Source: Saprospiraceae bacterium
GTDB taxonomy: Bacteria > Bacteroidota > Bacteroidia > Chitinophagales > Saprospiraceae
DNA: 64,000 nt
Reading direction: 5' to 3'
Assembly (NCBI GenBank): GCA_016710625.1
Contig: JADJVK010000011.1
Location: forward strand, 1 to 64,000
The position numbers and the translations under genes were made by a program. Shown here piece by piece: positions 37,051 through 45,627 of this stretch (positions within the stretch are counted from its first letter, which is position 1; each line of letters begins with the position of its first letter). Below the pieces are notes generated by a model, which saw nothing but the letters and a program-made list of their open reading frames with translations, had not been told where the DNA came from and did no database searches.

Positions 37051-39326
37051 TATCTAGCAATAAAAACCAATTTTGTTACGATAGCATCTGGATTTTCAAG
37101 ATCACTTGTTCCTGTGCTGTAAACAAGATAAACACCAGAGCTGGCTCTATTGCCACTCAAATCTTTTCCATCCCAAATAGCTTGCCCTCCTAGTGCCTTT
37201 CCTTCGAAAACTAGCTTCCCTTCAATGTCTGTTATTTTGATGTTTGCATCGGAAGCAACACCTTTGATAGCTATTGAACCTAAATAATCTGGTCGAACTG
37301 GATTCGGAAAAGCATATACTGATTGTTCGTTATATGATTTGCCATCTATGGCTTCTATTCTGAAACTTACCAGCCCTTTGTTTGTCATTACATACACTTC
37401 TCCCAAATTATTATCAATGGTGATTGCGGTAATATTGTCATCAGGCAGTGGGCTATTTTCAACAGTATAGTGCAATAATTGCTCCTCCCCATTTTGGCTT
37501 TGTAGAAATAGACCACTATTTGTTCCAAACCATTTTCTATTTGCTCCATCCACTGCAATACATTTTACTTCCACATCTGTAAGTAAATACTCCGCAAATC
37601 CGCCATTCACTACGATTCTTCTAGTTCCTTTACAATTGTTATCAAAAGGGTTACTACCGCATTCAAAAACGACTGCACCATTGGTGGTACCTAGCCAAAT
37701 ATCTCCATCTTTATCTTTTACTATTGCATTCACTTTATTGATACTATTCAATTTTTGGGTTGGAACTGTAGTTATATATTTATAGTTATCATCATTTTCA
37801 GATATTACATCTTTTCCAGAGTCGTAAATTAATACGCCATTATTTGTTGCAATCCATTTATAACCATAATTATCAACGATAACAGAATATAAATTTCGAT
37901 TATAACCGTTTGTGAAGTTTTCCCAAACTCCCTTATTCGTAAGGACAGATATTGGGTTGGACGAATTAAAGTTTGATATCCATAAATTATTATCTTTATC
38001 AAATGCAAGACCACTTACTCTTACTCTATTATCCCCTTCCGATAATTGAAGAGTGGAATTCTTATCATTATACAATTTTAAATTATTTCTGCTCGAATCC
38101 AATTCGACTACACCATTGGAATAAGAAGCAAAATATGCTTTACCATTAGAAGGATGAATCGCAATCTTATAAAAGTCTAAAATTGTATTTTGTTTTATAT
38201 AAGAATCATTAAGGATGTCTCTTACTTTCCAATTTCCTTCGGCATCCCTAAAATTAAAACCATTTCCATTAGAAAGTGGGGTCGTACTATCATCGATACC
38301 ACCACTGACAAGCCACAAAGTTTTATTTTCATACACCATATCTGTTGCCCCCACTAGAGAATTAGAATTGATTAAGATAGGAGTGCAACTACCATCTTTT
38401 GTGATTTTGTAAAATCCACTTTCGGCATCACTCACCCAAAGTTGCCCATTTTCATCTTCAACTGCAAAGGTAGGTTTATGAATGCAATCACTTATAATTT
38501 TCATCCCAACACCAGATTTGTTGATTGAGGATAAGATGAAATAACTTGCAGAATAAAAATTATCTTTCCCTTCAGATAAAAAAGTAGTTTGGTCATTATC
38601 TGTATATAGATCATATTTCAAACTAACATTATCATATTTATTCACGCCATAATCCGTTAAAAATATCAATTCGTTATTGAAAGTAATCATATCCTTACAT
38701 TTGAATTTGAAGGTGCTAAATAGCTCCCAATTCCTAAAATCAGATAAATTGCTACCATATCTTGGAGCTCTATAAATGCCTACATTAGTGCCGATATAAA
38801 TGTAATCACCATAAACTTGAGCACAAAAAACAGTCAAATTATCCGTAAAAGTTGTAAATCCAAATTCCTGCTTTTTTAAATTAAATTGAACTAATCCAAA
38901 TCCACAAGACAAATACATGAAAGTATCTTTTTCGAAATGAATATTATTGATAATCTTTTCCCCAACTATCCCATTATTAATTTCAATATTATTAAATGAT
39001 ACCGTTTGATTTTCATAGACCAAATCGAATTTGGTGCTTTGATAATTAACAATTAATACATTATTTGGATTATTATATTTTATTGATTTGATTTCATTTC
39101 CAGACAATTGTTTGCCCTTTACCCAATAATCTATCGAGTTATCTCCTTTGTCAATAGAAAAAATAGAATATTGATTGGAAAAAAATACTTTATCCTTACT
39201 TTGTGTAACGCAATTTCCTATTTTATAAGGATAATGTGTAGTCCAATCTCCTATTTTTAATGAAGTATTTTGACCATTTGCATTTGTAAAACAATAAATA
39301 AAAAATAAAATAGTTATATATCTCAT
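37050..39326 (-). CDS. porZ: PorZ-like two-propeller T9SS component
   Basis: 758 residues, close to the usual PorZ length. A signal peptide (ILFFIYCFTNANGQ) is followed by IGDWTTHYPYKIGNCVTQSKDKVFFSNQYSIFSIDK, the family's opening, and by two seven-bladed-propeller-like halves with two-component-regulator-type blades (DKDNNLWISN, NYGYKWIATNNGVLIYD, DKDGDIWLGTTNGAVVF, GANRKWFGTNSGLFL). The C-terminus is a sorting-type domain (YAFPNPVRPDYLGSIAIKG ... DAIVTKLVFIAR). In Porphyromonas, PorZ is an outer-surface part of the T9SS attachment complex that delivers A-LPS to the sortase PorU. A generic propeller protein is the alternative. Confidence 0.75.
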   Translation of the reverse strand: MRYITILFFIYCFTNANGQNTSLKIGDWTTHYPYKIGNCVTQSKDKVFFSNQYSIFSIDKGDNSIDYWVKGKQLSGNEIKSIKYNNPNNVLIVNYQSTKFDLVYENQTVSFNNIEINNGIVGEKIINNIHFEKDTFMYLSCGFGLVQFNLKKQEFGFTTFTDNLTVFCAQVYGDYIYIGTNVGIYRAPRYGSNLSDFRNWELFSTFKFKCKDMITFNNELIFLTDYGVNKYDNVSLKYDLYTDNDQTTFLSEGKDNFYSASYFILSSINKSGVGMKIISDCIHKPTFAVEDENGQLWVSDAESGFYKITKDGSCTPILINSNSLVGATDMVYENKTLWLVSGGIDDSTTPLSNGNGFNFRDAEGNWKVRDILNDSYIKQNTILDFYKIAIHPSNGKAYFASYSNGVVELDSSRNNLKLYNDKNSTLQLSEGDNRVRVSGLAFDKDNNLWISNFNSSNPISVLTNKGVWENFTNGYNRNLYSVIVDNYGYKWIATNNGVLIYDSGKDVISENDDNYKYITTVPTQKLNSINKVNAIVKDKDGDIWLGTTNGAVVFECGSNPFDNNCKGTRRIVVNGGFAEYLLTDVEVKCIAVDGANRKWFGTNSGLFLQSQNGEEQLLHYTVENSPLPDDNITAITIDNNLGEVYVMTNKGLVSFRIEAIDGKSYNEQSVYAFPNPVRPDYLGSIAIKGVASDANIKITDIEGKLVFEGKALGGQAIWDGKDLSGNRASSGVYLVYSTGTSDLENPDAIVTKLVFIAR

Positions 39327-39489
39327 GTGATGAAAACATTAATTTAATTGAAAACAAAAATGCGACTAATATTATTGTTCAAAGAAAAAAATTTAATAAT
39401 TATTGAAAAAAGTTGAAATATTATATAAATGTATTATTTTCGTAGTAAAATGAGTATATTTATATTTCATTTATTATTATTGAATAATA

Positions 39490-39521
39490 TTTGAAACTAA
39501 GTTCATATTTTCTTAACTTTG
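39490..39521 (+). promoter_or_regulatory. Consensus promoter of the YjdF-like gene
   Basis: TTTG (39490-39493), 20 bases, then TAACTTTG (39514-39521). The start would be near 39528, leaving about 108 bases of untranslated leader before the ATG at 39636. The 308-base gap to the divergent porZ gene holds nothing else I can name. Confidence 0.75.
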
Positions 39522-39635
39522 CACATTAATATCTTATTTTAACCAAACATTACAATAAAGTTCGTATTTTTTTTATAATATATTGATATTCAATTTAAAT
39601 AATATTATTTTTTAATTGTTCCCATTGTTTTAATT

Positions 39636-40637
39636 ATGAAGACCAACGATTGCGAAATTACCGTACTCTACGAACGTCCAAACTGGATAGCTATGTTTGA
39701 ACGACACGAAAATGGAAATTATTTTGTAGCAAAAACTATTATTGGTGAAGAAGAACCACAGGATTCTGAACTTATCGAATATTTTTTCAACCTAGATTTT
39801 TCTCAATTAGAATTTATAAAAAGCTATAAACCCGATAAAAGAGGGTTGAGAGAGGAAGAATACTTCCGTCGTTTTGATAATAACAACGATAGAAGGCCTC
39901 GTACTCGTATCTCCTCTTCTGATGGCTATAATAGAAATAGCGGATATGGCGACAGAAACCAAGGCGGCGGCTACAATAGAAGTAGCAGTGGCGGTGGCGG
40001 CGGTTATAACAACAGGTCACAAGGCGGTGGCGGAGGATATAACCGAAGCAGCGGTGGTGGATATGGTGACAGAAACCAAGGCGGTGGCGGTGGATATAAC
40101 CGAAGCAGCGGTGGTGGATATGGCGACAGAAACCAAGGCGGTGGCGGTGGATATAACCGAAGCAGCGGCGGTGGATATGGCGACAGAAACCAAGGCGGTG
40201 GCGGCGGCTACAATAGAAGTGGCGGCGGCGGATATGGCGACAGAAACCAAGGCGGTGGCGGCGGCTACAATAGAAGCGGCGGCGGATATGGCGACAGAAA
40301 CCAAGGTGGTGGCGGCGGCTACAATAGAAGTGGCGGCGGCGGATATGGCGACAGAAACCAAGGCGGTGGCGGCGGCTACAATAGAAGTGGCGGCGGCGGA
40401 TATGGCGACAGAAACCAAGGTGGTGGCGGCGGCTACAATAGAAGTGGTGGCGGCGGTTATGGCGACAGAAACCAAGGTGGCGGATATGGAGATAGAAACC
40501 AAGGCGGTTACAATAGACCAACTGGTGATGATCAAAATAGAGACAGTAGTTTCGTGCCAAAAAGACCTAGAATAGATGATAATTCTTATAATCGGGAAGA
40601 GTATAGAAAACCAACCGATAATAATTACGAAGATTAA
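39636..40637 (+). CDS. YjdF-like (DUF2992) domain with long Gly/Tyr/Arg repeat tail
   Basis: 333 residues. Residues 1-70 (CEITVLYERPNWIAMFERHENGNYFVAKTIIGEEEPQDSELIEYF) match the N-terminal pattern of YjdF/DUF2992, including the EPxDSE(L/I)xE(F/Y) motif. Residues about 95-295 are roughly ten repeats of 17-19 residues built on YGDRNQ-GGGGG-YNRS(S/G)GGG, a low-complexity, RGG/GY-type tail. The last ~40 residues are polar (RPRIDDNSYNREEYRKPTD). No signal peptide is present, so it is cytoplasmic. RG/GY-rich tails often bind RNA or drive condensate formation; that is inference here. In Bacillus, yjdF is under a riboswitch, but no such structure is apparent here. Confidence 0.7.
   Translation: MKTNDCEITVLYERPNWIAMFERHENGNYFVAKTIIGEEEPQDSELIEYFFNLDFSQLEFIKSYKPDKRGLREEEYFRRFDNNNDRRPRTRISSSDGYNRNSGYGDRNQGGGYNRSSSGGGGGYNNRSQGGGGGYNRSSGGGYGDRNQGGGGGYNRSSGGGYGDRNQGGGGGYNRSSGGGYGDRNQGGGGGYNRSGGGGYGDRNQGGGGGYNRSGGGYGDRNQGGGGGYNRSGGGGYGDRNQGGGGGYNRSGGGGYGDRNQGGGGGYNRSGGGGYGDRNQGGGYGDRNQGGYNRPTGDDQNRDSSFVPKRPRIDDNSYNREEYRKPTDNNYED
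39940..40515 (+). repeat. In-frame tandem repeats, unit about 51-57 bp
   Basis: Around ten near-identical units (core ATGGCGACAGAAACCAAGG ... TACAATAGAAG) encode the YGDRNQ-G-Y repeats. Units differ mainly by one Gly codon and by synonymous GGC/GGT changes. The block is far more GC-rich than its surroundings. Copy number may vary between strains or be mis-assembled. Confidence 0.9.
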
Positions 40638-40643
40638 ATATAG

Positions 40644-40677
40644 AAGAGGATAAATGTTAATTTATCCTCTTTTTTTA
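40644..40677 (+). terminator. Terminator of the YjdF-like gene
   Basis: AAGAGGATAAAT (40644-40655) pairs perfectly with ATTTATCCTCTT (40660-40671), with a 4-base loop and a T-run after it. Confidence 0.9.
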
Positions 40678-40724
40678 TGCAATAAATCATAATAATTCAT
40701 ACTTTTGGCAAAATAAAATTTGTA

Positions 40725-42479
40725 ATGAAGTATATAATTATTGCTATTTTAAATATTCTTGCAACTATTTCATTCTCACAAACCAATTGGGAAAATAGAA
40801 TAGAGCCAGTTCTGAAGTCAAAATTTGATATTCAAAAACAGCAGTCATTTATTGTAATTTTAAATTCTCAGACAAATACAAAAACGCAATCCAATTGGGC
40901 TAAAACTGAAAAAGGGAATTATGTCTATGAAAAATTGGTTCAAAATACACTTCAAAGCCAACGGTCTGCTATTTCAATTTTAGATTTTAATCATATTTCT
41001 TATCAATCCTTTTATATCTATAATGCAATTTTAGTTAAAAATGGCACATTAGATTTATTAAAACAACTTGCCAATTTACCTGAAGTGAATAGGATAATTG
41101 CTGATTTTAGTTTAGTCTATCATACTCCAGTCGAGAAAATAGAGAATAGCAATAGAGGATTATTTAATTGGGGAATTTCGATGATTCAAGCTGATAGTGT
41201 TTGGTTGATGGGAATTAAGGGAGATGGTGTTGTAATTGGCGGTCAGGATACTGGTTATGATTGGAAGCATCCAGCCATTAAATCGAAATATAGGGGTTTT
41301 GACACCATAAATCAGACTACAAACCATAATTATAATTGGCATGATGCCATTCATGAAAGAAACCCAGCCTATGCAGATTCACTAATAAACCCTTGTGGTT
41401 TTGATTCAAAAGAACCTTGTGATGACAATTCTCATGGAACACATACAATGGGAACTATGGTGGGAAGTATTGGAGAAAATGAAGTAACTATAGGCATTGC
41501 TCCAAATTCTAAATGGATAGGGGCAAGAAATATGGATAGAGGATGGGGGAAATTATCCACTTATTTAGAAGCATTTGAATGGCTTTTAGCACCTACAGAT
41601 TCATTAGGAAAAAATCCAAAGCCAAATTTGGCACCTCATGTCATCAATAATTCTTGGTATTGTTCTCTAGAAGAAGGATGTAACCCTTCCAATTGGGGCA
41701 TTATGGATACTGTCATGAATTCACTAAGGGATGCTGGTATTGTGGTTGTGATCTCTGCTGGTAATGCTGGAGGAGCTTGTGGAACAGTTACAGGACCGCC
41801 TGCCTTATTTCAAAATAGCTTTGCAATAGGAGCAACAGCCATAAATGATACAATAGCTGGATTTAGTAGTAGAGGACCTGTTTTTTATAATAATATCTCA
41901 TATAATAAACCGAATGTTTCAGCCCCAGGTGTAAATATACCTTCTTCTGTCCCTAATGGTGGATATAGTAGCTATAGTGGGACAAGTATGGCAGGACCTC
42001 ATGTTGCTGGAGCGGTTGCCTTAATTATATCTGCTAATCCAACTTTAGCCGGAAAAGTAGATTTGATAGAAAGTATTCTGGAAGAAACTGCTGAACCAAA
42101 AACTACCAATCAAGATTGTGATAATATGTTAGGGATGAACGTACCGAATGCAGTATATGGCTATGGCAGAATAAATGTTTACAAAGCGGTCAAAAAAGCA
42201 TTAAAAATTACGAATAATCAAGATTTCACCATAAATAACATAAATATTTACCCGAATCCGACAAATTCTATATTAAATATTGAAAAAAATAGTAGCTTTG
42301 ATCAAGAAATATTAATTGAGGTATATAATCAAACAGGTCAGATTGTGCAAAAAACAAAAAAGAACTTTTCAAATTCAAATTTCATCGATATAAGTGTAGA
42401 GCAATTGCCAGTAGGATTATATTCAATTTTGATAAAAAATGATAGAAATATCTTTAATGGTAAATTCTTAAAAAACTAA
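40725..42479 (+). CDS. Subtilisin-like serine protease (S8) with T9SS sorting domain
   Basis: 584 residues. A signal peptide (NILATISFSQ) and a propeptide of ~125 residues are followed by an S8 domain with the full triad: Asp175 in GGQDTGYDWKHPAI, His237 in DDNSHGTHTMGTMVG and Ser421 in SGTSMAGPHVAGAVALI. The oxyanion Asn lies in VINNSWYC. The C-terminal ~75 residues are a T9SS domain (INIYPNPTNSILNIEKN ... GLYSILIKNDRNIFNGKFLKN). It is predicted to be secreted and to degrade proteins outside the cell. TACTTTTG at 40700-40707 may be its -7 element. It is followed after three bases by the aminotransferase gene, so the two are likely co-transcribed. Confidence 0.92.
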   Translation: MKYIIIAILNILATISFSQTNWENRIEPVLKSKFDIQKQQSFIVILNSQTNTKTQSNWAKTEKGNYVYEKLVQNTLQSQRSAISILDFNHISYQSFYIYNAILVKNGTLDLLKQLANLPEVNRIIADFSLVYHTPVEKIENSNRGLFNWGISMIQADSVWLMGIKGDGVVIGGQDTGYDWKHPAIKSKYRGFDTINQTTNHNYNWHDAIHERNPAYADSLINPCGFDSKEPCDDNSHGTHTMGTMVGSIGENEVTIGIAPNSKWIGARNMDRGWGKLSTYLEAFEWLLAPTDSLGKNPKPNLAPHVINNSWYCSLEEGCNPSNWGIMDTVMNSLRDAGIVVVISAGNAGGACGTVTGPPALFQNSFAIGATAINDTIAGFSSRGPVFYNNISYNKPNVSAPGVNIPSSVPNGGYSSYSGTSMAGPHVAGAVALIISANPTLAGKVDLIESILEETAEPKTTNQDCDNMLGMNVPNAVYGYGRINVYKAVKKALKITNNQDFTINNINIYPNPTNSILNIEKNSSFDQEILIEVYNQTGQIVQKTKKNFSNSNFIDISVEQLPVGLYSILIKNDRNIFNGKFLKN

Positions 42480-42482
42480 TTG

Positions 42483-43712
42483 ATGATTAGCCGAAGAAAC
42501 TTTTTGGTTGGTCTTACTGGAAGTGCTTTCCTAAAAAATGCCCTTGCAGCAAAATCACCTTTTTTAGACTCCTATTGGGAAGAAATAACTAAAAAATTTC
42601 GAATTCCAGATAATTATCATTATTTCAATAATGGAACAATTGGATTATCACCAATTATGGTTTCTGAAGCCGTGAAAAAGGAGATGGATCTAATGGACGC
42701 AAATGGTAATCATGAAAATGAGTTGCTCACAATAAAACCTTTAGCTAATTTCTTGAAAGTAAAAAACGAAGAAATTGCATTAACTCATAATGTAACAGAA
42801 GGGATCAATATTGTAGCTTGGGGAATTCCGCTAAAAAAAGGAGATGAGATCATTTTGACGGATCAGGAACATGTTGGAGGAGCTACACCTTGGCTTCACA
42901 GAGCTAAAAGAGAGCATTTGAAAATAAAAATTATACCAATCAAGCCAACAGCAAATGAAGTGTTGGACACAATAAAAAATGCGGTTACCAAGAAAACAAG
43001 AGTGATTTCAGTTCCACATATTCCTTGTACGAATGGACAAATCTTACCCATCAAGGAAATTGCTCAATTTGCAAAAAGTAAAAATATTTGGATTGTAGTG
43101 GATGGAGCTCATCCTCCTGGAATGCTGAATCTTGATATTACTGGATTAGGTGTGGATGCCTATAGTTCTTGCTGTCATAAATGGATGTTAGGTCCAAAGG
43201 GCACTGGTTTTTTATATGTAAATAAAGAACGTCAAGAGGAAATTCTGCCGACATTTGTTGGTGCAGGATCTGATATTGGATGGGATATTATGACTCAAAC
43301 TCCGCTTTACAAAGGTTATTCGGATAGTGCCAACCGATATTTTTATGGCACTCAAAATAGTGCACTATATAAAGGAATCGTTGCCAGTATAGATTTCTTA
43401 AATGGCATAGGCATGGAAAAAGTCGAACTAAGATGTAGGTCATTGGCTGCGATGATGCAACAAGAAATAATTGCCTTAGGAGATAGAGCAGAGATGGTAA
43501 GCCCAACTGAAGCAAGTTCTAGAAGTGCAATTATCAGTTTTAGGCTAAAAAATATGGATCACAATCAATTTTATGCAAAAGCAATAGAAAATGGATTCAG
43601 AGTAAGAAGTGTGCCTGAGAACGGAATTAATTGTATTAGAGTATCTACACATATCTACAATCAACCAGAAGAAATTCAAAAATTTATTGAGTGGGTTTAT
43701 GATATTGCCTAA
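42483..43712 (+). CDS. Class V PLP aminotransferase with Tat-like leader
   Basis: 409 residues from the ATG at 42483; a TTG one codon earlier is also possible. The N-terminus SRRNFLVGLTGSAFLKNALA is a twin-arginine-type signal, so a periplasmic enzyme is suggested, uncommon for this fold. The core matches isopenicillin-N-epimerase/cysteine-desulfurase-like proteins: YHYFNNGTIGLSP, THNVTEGINIVAWG, VDGAHPPGMLNLDITGLGVDAYSSCCHKWMLGPKG with the PLP Lys at about residue 233. The substrate cannot be told from sequence. It directly follows the S8 protease gene. Confidence 0.82.
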   Translation: MISRRNFLVGLTGSAFLKNALAAKSPFLDSYWEEITKKFRIPDNYHYFNNGTIGLSPIMVSEAVKKEMDLMDANGNHENELLTIKPLANFLKVKNEEIALTHNVTEGINIVAWGIPLKKGDEIILTDQEHVGGATPWLHRAKREHLKIKIIPIKPTANEVLDTIKNAVTKKTRVISVPHIPCTNGQILPIKEIAQFAKSKNIWIVVDGAHPPGMLNLDITGLGVDAYSSCCHKWMLGPKGTGFLYVNKERQEEILPTFVGAGSDIGWDIMTQTPLYKGYSDSANRYFYGTQNSALYKGIVASIDFLNGIGMEKVELRCRSLAAMMQQEIIALGDRAEMVSPTEASSRSAIISFRLKNMDHNQFYAKAIENGFRVRSVPENGINCIRVSTHIYNQPEEIQKFIEWVYDIA

Positions 43713-43718
43713 AAAAGA

Positions 43719-43741
43719 AAAACCTGCAAATTGCAGGTTTC
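43719..43741. terminator. Terminator between the aminotransferase gene and tRNA-Gln
   Basis: AAACCTGCA pairs with TGCAGGTTT around 43720-43740, with A- and T-rich flanks. It can serve the aminotransferase gene and, on the other strand, the tRNA. Confidence 0.75.
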
Positions 43742-43747
43742 TTTGTG

Positions 43748-43819
43748 TTGGCCGATAAGGATTCGAACCTTAACTGAATGAACCAAAATCACTTGTGCTA
43801 CCGTTACACCATCAGCCAA
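43748..43819 (-). tRNA. tRNA-Gln (anticodon TTG)
   Basis: 72 bases folding into a full cloverleaf. The 7-bp acceptor stem pairs TTGGCTG with CGGCCAA. The D arm is GTGT/GCAC with AACGGTA. The anticodon stem AGTGA/TCATT encloses the loop TTTTGGT with anticodon TTG. The T arm is TAAGG-TTCGAAT-CCTTA. CCA is not encoded. Confidence 0.95.
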
Positions 43820-43843
43820 TACCACTTTATTTCTAAAGCGGTG

Positions 43844-43875
43844 CAAAGATAAGATTCTATTCAAAACTTTTCAAG
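43844..43875 (-). promoter_or_regulatory. Promoter of tRNA-Gln
   Basis: The minus strand reads CTTG (43872-43875), 20 bases, then TATCTTTG (43844-43851), matching the Bacteroidota promoter with one mismatch in the -33 box. It is 25 bases upstream of the tRNA. Confidence 0.65.
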
Positions 43876-44083
43876 TTTTTTTTCTATTTTTTTAAAAAAA
43901 TGCACATTAGCCTAATTATTGGGGGGAACTTCATTTATTATTAGCAATATAGCATGTAATAAGGAAGTATATTTTCTTAATATTAAATAAATTTATATGT
44001 GTTTTTATTGAAATTTACTTCATTTCTAATTAAATAAAGGTTGAACTTTGTGAAATATAATTATTAAATCAAATTTCAAATTC

Positions 44084-44821
44084 ATGAAAATTATTTTTAA
44101 ATCAACCTTTGTGGCTTTACTTTTTTTGTTTTCAATATTAAAATCTGATGGACAAGCTAGCAATAAATTTCTATTAGGATACTTTACAAATTTCCATGTA
44201 AAAAATGGATTAAGTGTCGATTATGAAAGAGCAATTGGTAAGAACTTAAATCTTACTTATAGTTTCCAAAGAAGTTGGAATAGACAACAAAATCAGCCAA
44301 ACCAAACCAATTCAACATTAATAACCTATAATGATTTAGAAAAGCTAACTGAATTATTTTATACTACACCAAAAAATACCACTGGAATAGATATCGGGTT
44401 AAAGAAATATTTTTTACCTAACGAAAATCAAATTTTTTACTATCATTCAGCATTGGCTTTATTTTTTAACACAAGTAATGAAAGTACTAGAACTGAATAT
44501 TCGTTAGTAAAAGTTGAAGGGGGAAGTTATTCGGGTAGTGGTTTTGGGTTTGATTTTAGTGGAATATTGTCTTCAAATAAACCTTACAAACATACATATT
44601 CGGTTCAAAGGTCAAATGAAATTACAGATCATAGTAAAAAACTAATTATAAAACAAGGAATTGGATTTGCTTTAAATTATAATCATTTCATTATTGACAA
44701 TTCAATATGTTTCAATATTGACCCTATTGAATTATTTAATAATGAAAGGAAATTAAAAATATCCAAGTATCCATATGCTATCACCCCTCAACTCTCAACC
44801 AAAATAGGTTTTCAATTTTAA
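44084..44821 (+). CDS. Outer-membrane beta-barrel-like protein, paralogue 1
   Basis: 245 residues with a signal peptide (VALLFLFSILKSDGQ). Alternating strands (LSVDYERAIGKNLNLTYSFQRSW, IFYYHSALALFFNTS) and a final aromatic (STKIGFQF) fit a small outer-membrane barrel. A Gly/Ser-rich loop (VEGGSYSGSGFGFDFSG) lies at about residue 145-165, where the next gene has a similar loop. Function is unknown. The following paralogue starts 10 bases after its stop, so they form an operon. Confidence 0.65.
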   Translation: MKIIFKSTFVALLFLFSILKSDGQASNKFLLGYFTNFHVKNGLSVDYERAIGKNLNLTYSFQRSWNRQQNQPNQTNSTLITYNDLEKLTELFYTTPKNTTGIDIGLKKYFLPNENQIFYYHSALALFFNTSNESTRTEYSLVKVEGGSYSGSGFGFDFSGILSSNKPYKHTYSVQRSNEITDHSKKLIIKQGIGFALNYNHFIIDNSICFNIDPIELFNNERKLKISKYPYAITPQLSTKIGFQF

Positions 44822-44831
44822 ACAATTATCC

Positions 44832-45563
44832 ATGAAAAAATTTAACTTCATCTGCCTTTTACTTGTAATTACAAGTCCCATTTTTTCTCAAAAAAACACC
44901 ATATTAATTGGAAGACTTAATAAATCTGAATATCAAAATTCAACATACCTTGAATATGATTATAGAATAAGCAAAAGGAATCAGTTATGTTTATCCATTA
45001 GCAATACAGACAATATGAAGCAAGCAAGACCCAATGGTTATGTTAGCGGCAGAGTGACAACTTATAATGGCGCATTAAATACTGATTATTTTTTTACCCA
45101 ACCTTCTGCATTTGCTATTAATTTAGGATTAAAACAAAAGCTAAATAATCATCAATTTTTAGATTTATATATTGCTCCTGAATTTTCTATCGTACATACA
45201 GGGAAGCATACCAGCTATAAAAAAGAAAAAACATTAATAAGCATTAACGAATCATCAGGAAGTGGCGGATTTGGATTGTTGTTTGGTATTTTATTTGGAT
45301 TATTTGGACCATCAGGACCTAGTTATACAATTGATGAGAAAGTATCCCTTGCAACTGTTCCAGATACATATCATTACTATTTAAATTGCAAAACTGGGAT
45401 GACAATAAATTATCATCATTTCATTATGGATATCAATGTTGGGTTCGGTAGGAAATTGGATTCAAATCTTAAATTCAAACTGCTAAATAATGATACAACA
45501 AATGGTTTTCAATTAAATAATATTAGTTTTTATAGTGGTTTTAATTTAGGTTACCAATTTTAG
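44832..45563 (+). CDS. Outer-membrane beta-barrel-like protein, paralogue 2
   Basis: 243 residues with a signal peptide (FICLLLVITSPIFSQ). The layout matches the gene before it: an early TYLEYDYRISKRNQLCLSIS strand pair, a Gly-rich hydrophobic loop (SGSGGFGLLFGILFGLFGPSGPS, residues about 140-162), a common MTINYHHFIMDINVGFG near the C-terminus, and an aromatic last residue (GFNLGYQF). The loop is hydrophobic enough to insert into a membrane. Function is unknown. A perfect terminator follows. Confidence 0.65.
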   Translation: MKKFNFICLLLVITSPIFSQKNTILIGRLNKSEYQNSTYLEYDYRISKRNQLCLSISNTDNMKQARPNGYVSGRVTTYNGALNTDYFFTQPSAFAINLGLKQKLNNHQFLDLYIAPEFSIVHTGKHTSYKKEKTLISINESSGSGGFGLLFGILFGLFGPSGPSYTIDEKVSLATVPDTYHYYLNCKTGMTINYHHFIMDINVGFGRKLDSNLKFKLLNNDTTNGFQLNNISFYSGFNLGYQF

Positions 45564-45572
45564 GCAAAAAAA

Positions 45573-45606
45573 AAATCGCTACAAAACGTTCGTATTGTAG
45601 CGATTT
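45573..45606. terminator. Terminator between barrel paralogues and DUF2911 gene
   Basis: AAATCGCTACAA (45573-45584) pairs perfectly with TTGTAGCGATTT (45595-45606). It serves two convergent units. Confidence 0.9.
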
Positions 45607-45627
45607 AAATAGATAATTGAATATAAA

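Noticed and set aside
39522..39635. yjdF-type riboswitch in the leader of the YjdF-like gene
   Set aside because: The leader is AT-rich with no strong stems resembling that motif.
39940..40515. Possible CRISPR array
   Set aside because: The repeats are 51-57 bp, contiguous, in frame and without unique spacers.
39814..40575. Long open frames on both strands across the Gly-rich repeat block
   Set aside because: They are by-products of the GC-rich tandem repeats; the proteins are His/Arg or Ala/Thr monotony, while the plus-strand frame from 39636 carries a recognisable domain.
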